This document shows positions 61,417 to 64,000 of a DNA stretch of 64,000 bases, in pieces. A program made the position numbers and the translations under genes. The stretch spans positions 806,001 to 870,000 of the forward strand of contig NC_031673.1 of assembly GCF_001640025.1 (NCBI RefSeq), in the 5' to 3' direction. The first letter of the stretch is position 1. Each line of letters opens with the position of its first letter. The notes under the pieces were generated by a model. That model was not told the origin of the DNA and ran no database searches. It worked only from the letters and a program-made list of their open reading frames with translations. Source of the stretch: Sugiyamaella lignohabitans. Its lineage: Eukaryota > Ascomycota > Dipodascomycetes > Dipodascales > Trichomonascaceae.

Positions 61417-61688
61417 TGGATAGGTGATGTGCCATGTCGTTTGTACCATTTGCTGTAATTATCTGATATGACCAGTTGATATGACAGTTGATATGACCAG
61501 TTGATATGATATGCTGTTCTGAATCGTGCTGTGATAATTGTGACAGTATGATTTGTTGCGTGTTAGTGAGATGCTAAATAGACTCTCAAGCAATAAGTTG
61601 GGTGATCTGATGGTATTAGTGGTTGTAGTCGGAAGACTTGAGGTCCTATGATATCGGAGAATGCAAAAGTAATAAATGTGTGCTTCTG
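61417..61688. other. Convergent 3' interval without a foldback element
   Basis: The only convergent gene pair here that lacks the element. It holds a short tandem repeat (61464-61510). Confidence 0.6.
61464..61510. repeat. TGATATGACCAGT tandem repeat
   Basis: Three copies of 12-13 bp plus a partial copy (TGATATGA). Confidence 0.9.
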
Positions 61689-63290
61689 CTACATGGCACA
61701 CGGGACGTTAGCTAGGATCTCCTCGATAACCAGGTCTTCATCCCATTTATTCATCCATTGCGTGACGAGGTCAATATCTCCGCCATAACTAAGAGACGGT
61801 TCGTCGGTCGGCTCACACAGCTGGATTCTAAGAGGAAACAGCTTTCGTGCACTGATTGATACTATTGACGGAGTGACAAATTCATAGTCATGAAGTACAC
61901 TCAACGCTCGTACAAGATAGTGAAAGTCCTTGACTGCTTGGGGAGATACTCCTGAACGAACCAAGCGATGTGTGCGCAAAGCAACCACAATATCTTGCAT
62001 GTATCTTTGTATATTTGCAGCAATAGTAATAAGAGGAATCTTGTCAGCCATAGAAGATAGCAAGTTCTGAAATGATAAAGTATCTGCGTTGTCACTAGAA
62101 TGTAAACCCGGGGGTGGTGAAAAGTCTGGCAGGGTTGGTCTTCTACTCACTACTCCTACACCAAACGACGATGTGGATTTGTTGCTAATGTTGGTGTTCG
62201 ATTTAGTAAGTGCTGAGAGGTCATGCTTCCCTGGATACAAACCGGAACCCTGTTGAGTCGTCGCATTTACTATTGCTGTTTCTGAGTGTCGTCTATAACT
62301 ATCATCTTCACCTCCTCCAGAATAATATCCCTTGGGTGTTAATACAGAATTACTTTCTGAGGCTCGAGTAACCGGTTGTACTAGTTGCGGATCTGACATC
62401 CCACGTCTGTCGATATCTGTCAGTGGTGTATTGACACTCTCTGTACTGCCAGTACTGATGCCAATGCCACCAATGCCATTACCAGTACCAGCTGTGGCAC
62501 TAGTACTGCCATTACCACTACCACCAGCACTGACATTAGCACTACCACCGCCGACATTGTCACTGTTGATGCCAGCTCCAACTGCAGAAGACATCTGGCC
62601 CGTATGGGCTGGCTGGTCAGCATTTAAACCGTGGTCGTCATCTGTCTCAACGACATGCTCTAGTAACATATAATCACGTAAATGAGGCACCAGATTATGT
62701 CCATGTCCTATAATGACCAATACAAAATCTTCTGGCAGCGGATAGCTCTTCTTATTGACGACCAGTTTCCTCTCCACTAGGGTCGAGATCATCATCGTCT
62801 GAACAAGCTTTGCTGTCTTATCCAAGTTCTCTATAATCAAAAACGTCGGCACACTCACATTTGGATGCACACTTCCTTCATCATTGATATTTGGACTTCC
62901 ATTAACACCTTCTCGCTTAACACTCTCTTCATTATTGACATTCCCACTTCCATTTCCATCACCAAATAGATTCGGAGATCCAGAACCTGCAATCTCACAT
63001 TCTGTTTCATGCGAGAACTTGTTGCCATTCACAAGAATCGACTTCGCCAGCTGATGCCACGTCGTGTCAGCGTTGCAATGTACTACGACAGTCGCCCTGT
63101 CTTCACGAAATCCGAGCACATCGCGAGCCAGCGTCTGTAGAACCTCGCGAGTCGCACTCACCCGCTTCGACTGGATCACCAAATGCCTCCTCCCGACCGC
63201 AGCCACAACCAAAGCGATCAAAACATTCACATCGAAATTCTCATACTCGACACTGACCTGTTCACACAAACTCGCAAACGAACCTACCAT
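61689..63290 (-). CDS. Fungal Mg-chelatase-like/MoxR-type AAA protein, P-loop apparently degenerate
   Basis: Belongs, as far as I can tell, to a fungus-specific family annotated as magnesium-chelatase-like. Function unknown. The 533-residue protein has an N-terminal half with DVNVLIALVVAAVGRRHLVIQS, where a Walker A motif would be expected but GxxxxGK[ST] is not visible, and TFLIIENLDKT, where Walker B would be. A Gly/Ser/Asn-rich insert (about residues 220-330) follows. The C-terminal part (MQDIVVALRTHRLVRSGVSPQAVKDFHYLVRALS...FVTPSIVSISARKLFPLRI) resembles the helical lid of the chelatase family. ATP hydrolysis is doubtful. The ATG at 63290 is the first in frame. Confidence 0.55.
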   Translation of the reverse strand: MVGSFASLCEQVSVEYENFDVNVLIALVVAAVGRRHLVIQSKRVSATREVLQTLARDVLGFREDRATVVVHCNADTTWHQLAKSILVNGNKFSHETECEIAGSGSPNLFGDGNGSGNVNNEESVKREGVNGSPNINDEGSVHPNVSVPTFLIIENLDKTAKLVQTMMISTLVERKLVVNKKSYPLPEDFVLVIIGHGHNLVPHLRDYMLLEHVVETDDDHGLNADQPAHTGQMSSAVGAGINSDNVGGGSANVSAGGSGNGSTSATAGTGNGIGGIGISTGSTESVNTPLTDIDRRGMSDPQLVQPVTRASESNSVLTPKGYYSGGGEDDSYRRHSETAIVNATTQQGSGLYPGKHDLSALTKSNTNISNKSTSSFGVGVVSRRPTLPDFSPPPGLHSSDNADTLSFQNLLSSMADKIPLITIAANIQRYMQDIVVALRTHRLVRSGVSPQAVKDFHYLVRALSVLHDYEFVTPSIVSISARKLFPLRIQLCEPTDEPSLSYGGDIDLVTQWMNKWDEDLVIEEILANVPCAM

Positions 63291-63639
63291 GATTCGCTAC
63301 TTCACCAATCTCCAAGATCGGCTCTCTCTCCTTATCTAATCTCTCCGGATGTTAGGGTTCACCAGGGGGAGGGTTCTGCCTCCGGCTGCTGGGGCTCTGC
63401 CCCAGACCCCGTGGCTCCTCTCGCTTCGCTCGAGTCGGTTCCGTCTCGGGTCCCAGCCAACTCCTGCGAAGCAGGAGCAATCAGGGTCTGGGGCGGAGCC
63501 CCGGCCGCCGGAGGCAGGACCCCCCCTGACGACGCAGGGCTCGGTGATGCGGCGGAACTGTCGATCAAAATAAATTTATTTGGCTGATCTGTGGAGAGGG
63601 AAGTGGACAACAGCAGTTTTATTTATTTATAGAGACAAA
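63291..63639. promoter_or_regulatory. Divergent promoter with a full foldback element
   Basis: 349 bp between the AAA gene and UTP11, 40% of it one foldback element. Both core promoters must sit in the roughly 90 and 120 bp that remain. Confidence 0.55.
63377..63516 (+). repeat. Full-length foldback element (A/B) in a divergent promoter
   Basis: F-A 63377-63437, R-B 63461-63516 (140 bp). Left end CCTCCGGCTGCTG is altered; the right middle stem reads GGGGCGGAGCCCC followed by GGCCGCC. Confidence 0.93.
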
Positions 63640-64000
63640 ATGGTGGCGTTGACTCATAATATCGCCAAGAAACAGCATCGGGAACGTGCCCAACCGACCG
63701 AGAGACGCAAATGGGGTCTGCTGGAGAAGAAGAAGGACTATAAACTGCGGTCGCAGGACTTTCATAAGAAAGAGAACCATCTTAAGCTGCTGCGGAGAAA
63801 AGCCACTGAACGCAATCCAGATGAATTCTATCACTCTATGGTCAATAAAAAGACCGACAACAGAGGCATTTTAATAACTGAGCGAGGAAACGAAGTTTTA
63901 AGCAATGGAGCAGCCCAGCTGCTGAAAACACAAGACTCAAGCTACGTCCGAACGCTGACGAGCGGCGAAATCCGCAAAATCGAGAAGTTAGAAACCGAAC
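63640..64000 (+). CDS. UTP11: SSU processome protein Utp11, 3' end outside the window
   Basis: U3 snoRNP-associated protein needed for 18S rRNA maturation in the nucleolus. Open from the ATG at 63640 to the window end (120 codons). The N-terminal signature is HNIAKKQHRERAQPTERRKWGLLEKKKDYKLRSQDF, followed by LKLLRRKATERNPDEFYHSMVNKKT, which matches Utp11 closely. Very basic. The remaining part (family about 250 residues) lies outside. Its promoter holds a foldback element. Confidence 0.93.
   Translation, partial: MVALTHNIAKKQHRERAQPTERRKWGLLEKKKDYKLRSQDFHKKENHLKLLRRKATERNPDEFYHSMVNKKTDNRGILITERGNEVLSNGAAQLLKTQDSSYVRTLTSGEIRKIEKLETE

Noticed and set aside
441..63516. CRISPR array or cas-type system as an explanation for the repeats
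   Set aside because: Spacing is irregular, arms occur in both orientations, and the host is a eukaryote; the structure is a foldback element.

Overview
This window is nuclear DNA of an ascomycete yeast. Evidence: compact monocistronic genes; spliceosomal introns with GTAAGT-type donors and ACTAAC branch points 7-12 nt before the acceptor; orthologs of yeast proteins (Oca1, Rgd1, Pho23, Ncr1, Vhc1, Ost2, Spc24, Utp11) next to genes S. cerevisiae lacks or has diverged (U2AF small subunit, cullin-4). CTG codons fall at conserved leucines (the LRIQ and LLLH motifs of Ost2), so CTG encodes Leu. My inference is an early-branching Saccharomycotina yeast (Dipodascales/Trichomonascaceae type, such as Sugiyamaella or Blastobotrys); the species is not proven.

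Layout: 0-3 kb, RING-finger gene (cut by the window edge) converging on an Atf1-type bZIP gene; 5-8 kb, isocitrate lyase ICL1 converging on an orphan gene; 10.6-16 kb, Rgd1-type RhoGAP converging on cullin-4; 16.3-21.5 kb, U2AF small subunit / STE14 and TRS33 / OCA1 as two convergent pairs; 22.4-24.3 kb, OST2 converging on RAS2; 24.3-32.4 kb, a gene-poor stretch with one doubtful ORF; 32.4-38.2 kb, PHO23, a mitochondrial PPR gene and CAP2; 39.5-46 kb, NCR1, tRNA-Gly(UCC), HMT1; 46-57.9 kb, a minus-strand run VHC1, ABD1, EMC5 and a large Ser/Gly-rich repeat protein; 59.7-64 kb, CMC1, SPC24, a chelatase-like AAA gene and the 5' part of UTP11. Ten introns were placed by hand in seven genes (U2AF, STE14, OST2, CAP2 x2, NCR1, VHC1, EMC5 x2, the Ser/Gly-rich gene). 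Ras2 ends in a CaaX box, and Ste14 carries out the last step of CaaX processing, so enzyme and likely substrate are about 5 kb apart.

The most striking content is a GC-rich foldback repeat: about 59 arms at 31 loci. The complete element is about 140 bp (twelve copies of 138-143 bp). It has two outward-facing ends (TGCCTCCGGCGG...) that are inverted copies of each other, a GGGGC-nnn-GCCCC hairpin in each arm, two different inner hairpins (A: CTCGCTTCGCTCGAGTCG; B: CTCCTGCTTCGCAGGAG), and a roughly 22-bp spacer that often contains GGTCCCAGC. Stem variants keep base pairing. Copies avoid coding exons, with one exception at a 3' end. They occupy 8 of 9 convergent intergenic intervals, usually within 50 bp of a stop codon, and 5 of the 10 introns, always between donor and branch point. 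The family has no stop codons across most frames, which creates many false ORFs.

In the repeat entries, F means the TGCCTCC end is on the left and R means the GGAGGCA end is on the right. Arms A, B, C and D differ in their inner hairpin (C: GCTCGCTTCGCGAGC; D: GCTCCGCTTCGCGGAGC).
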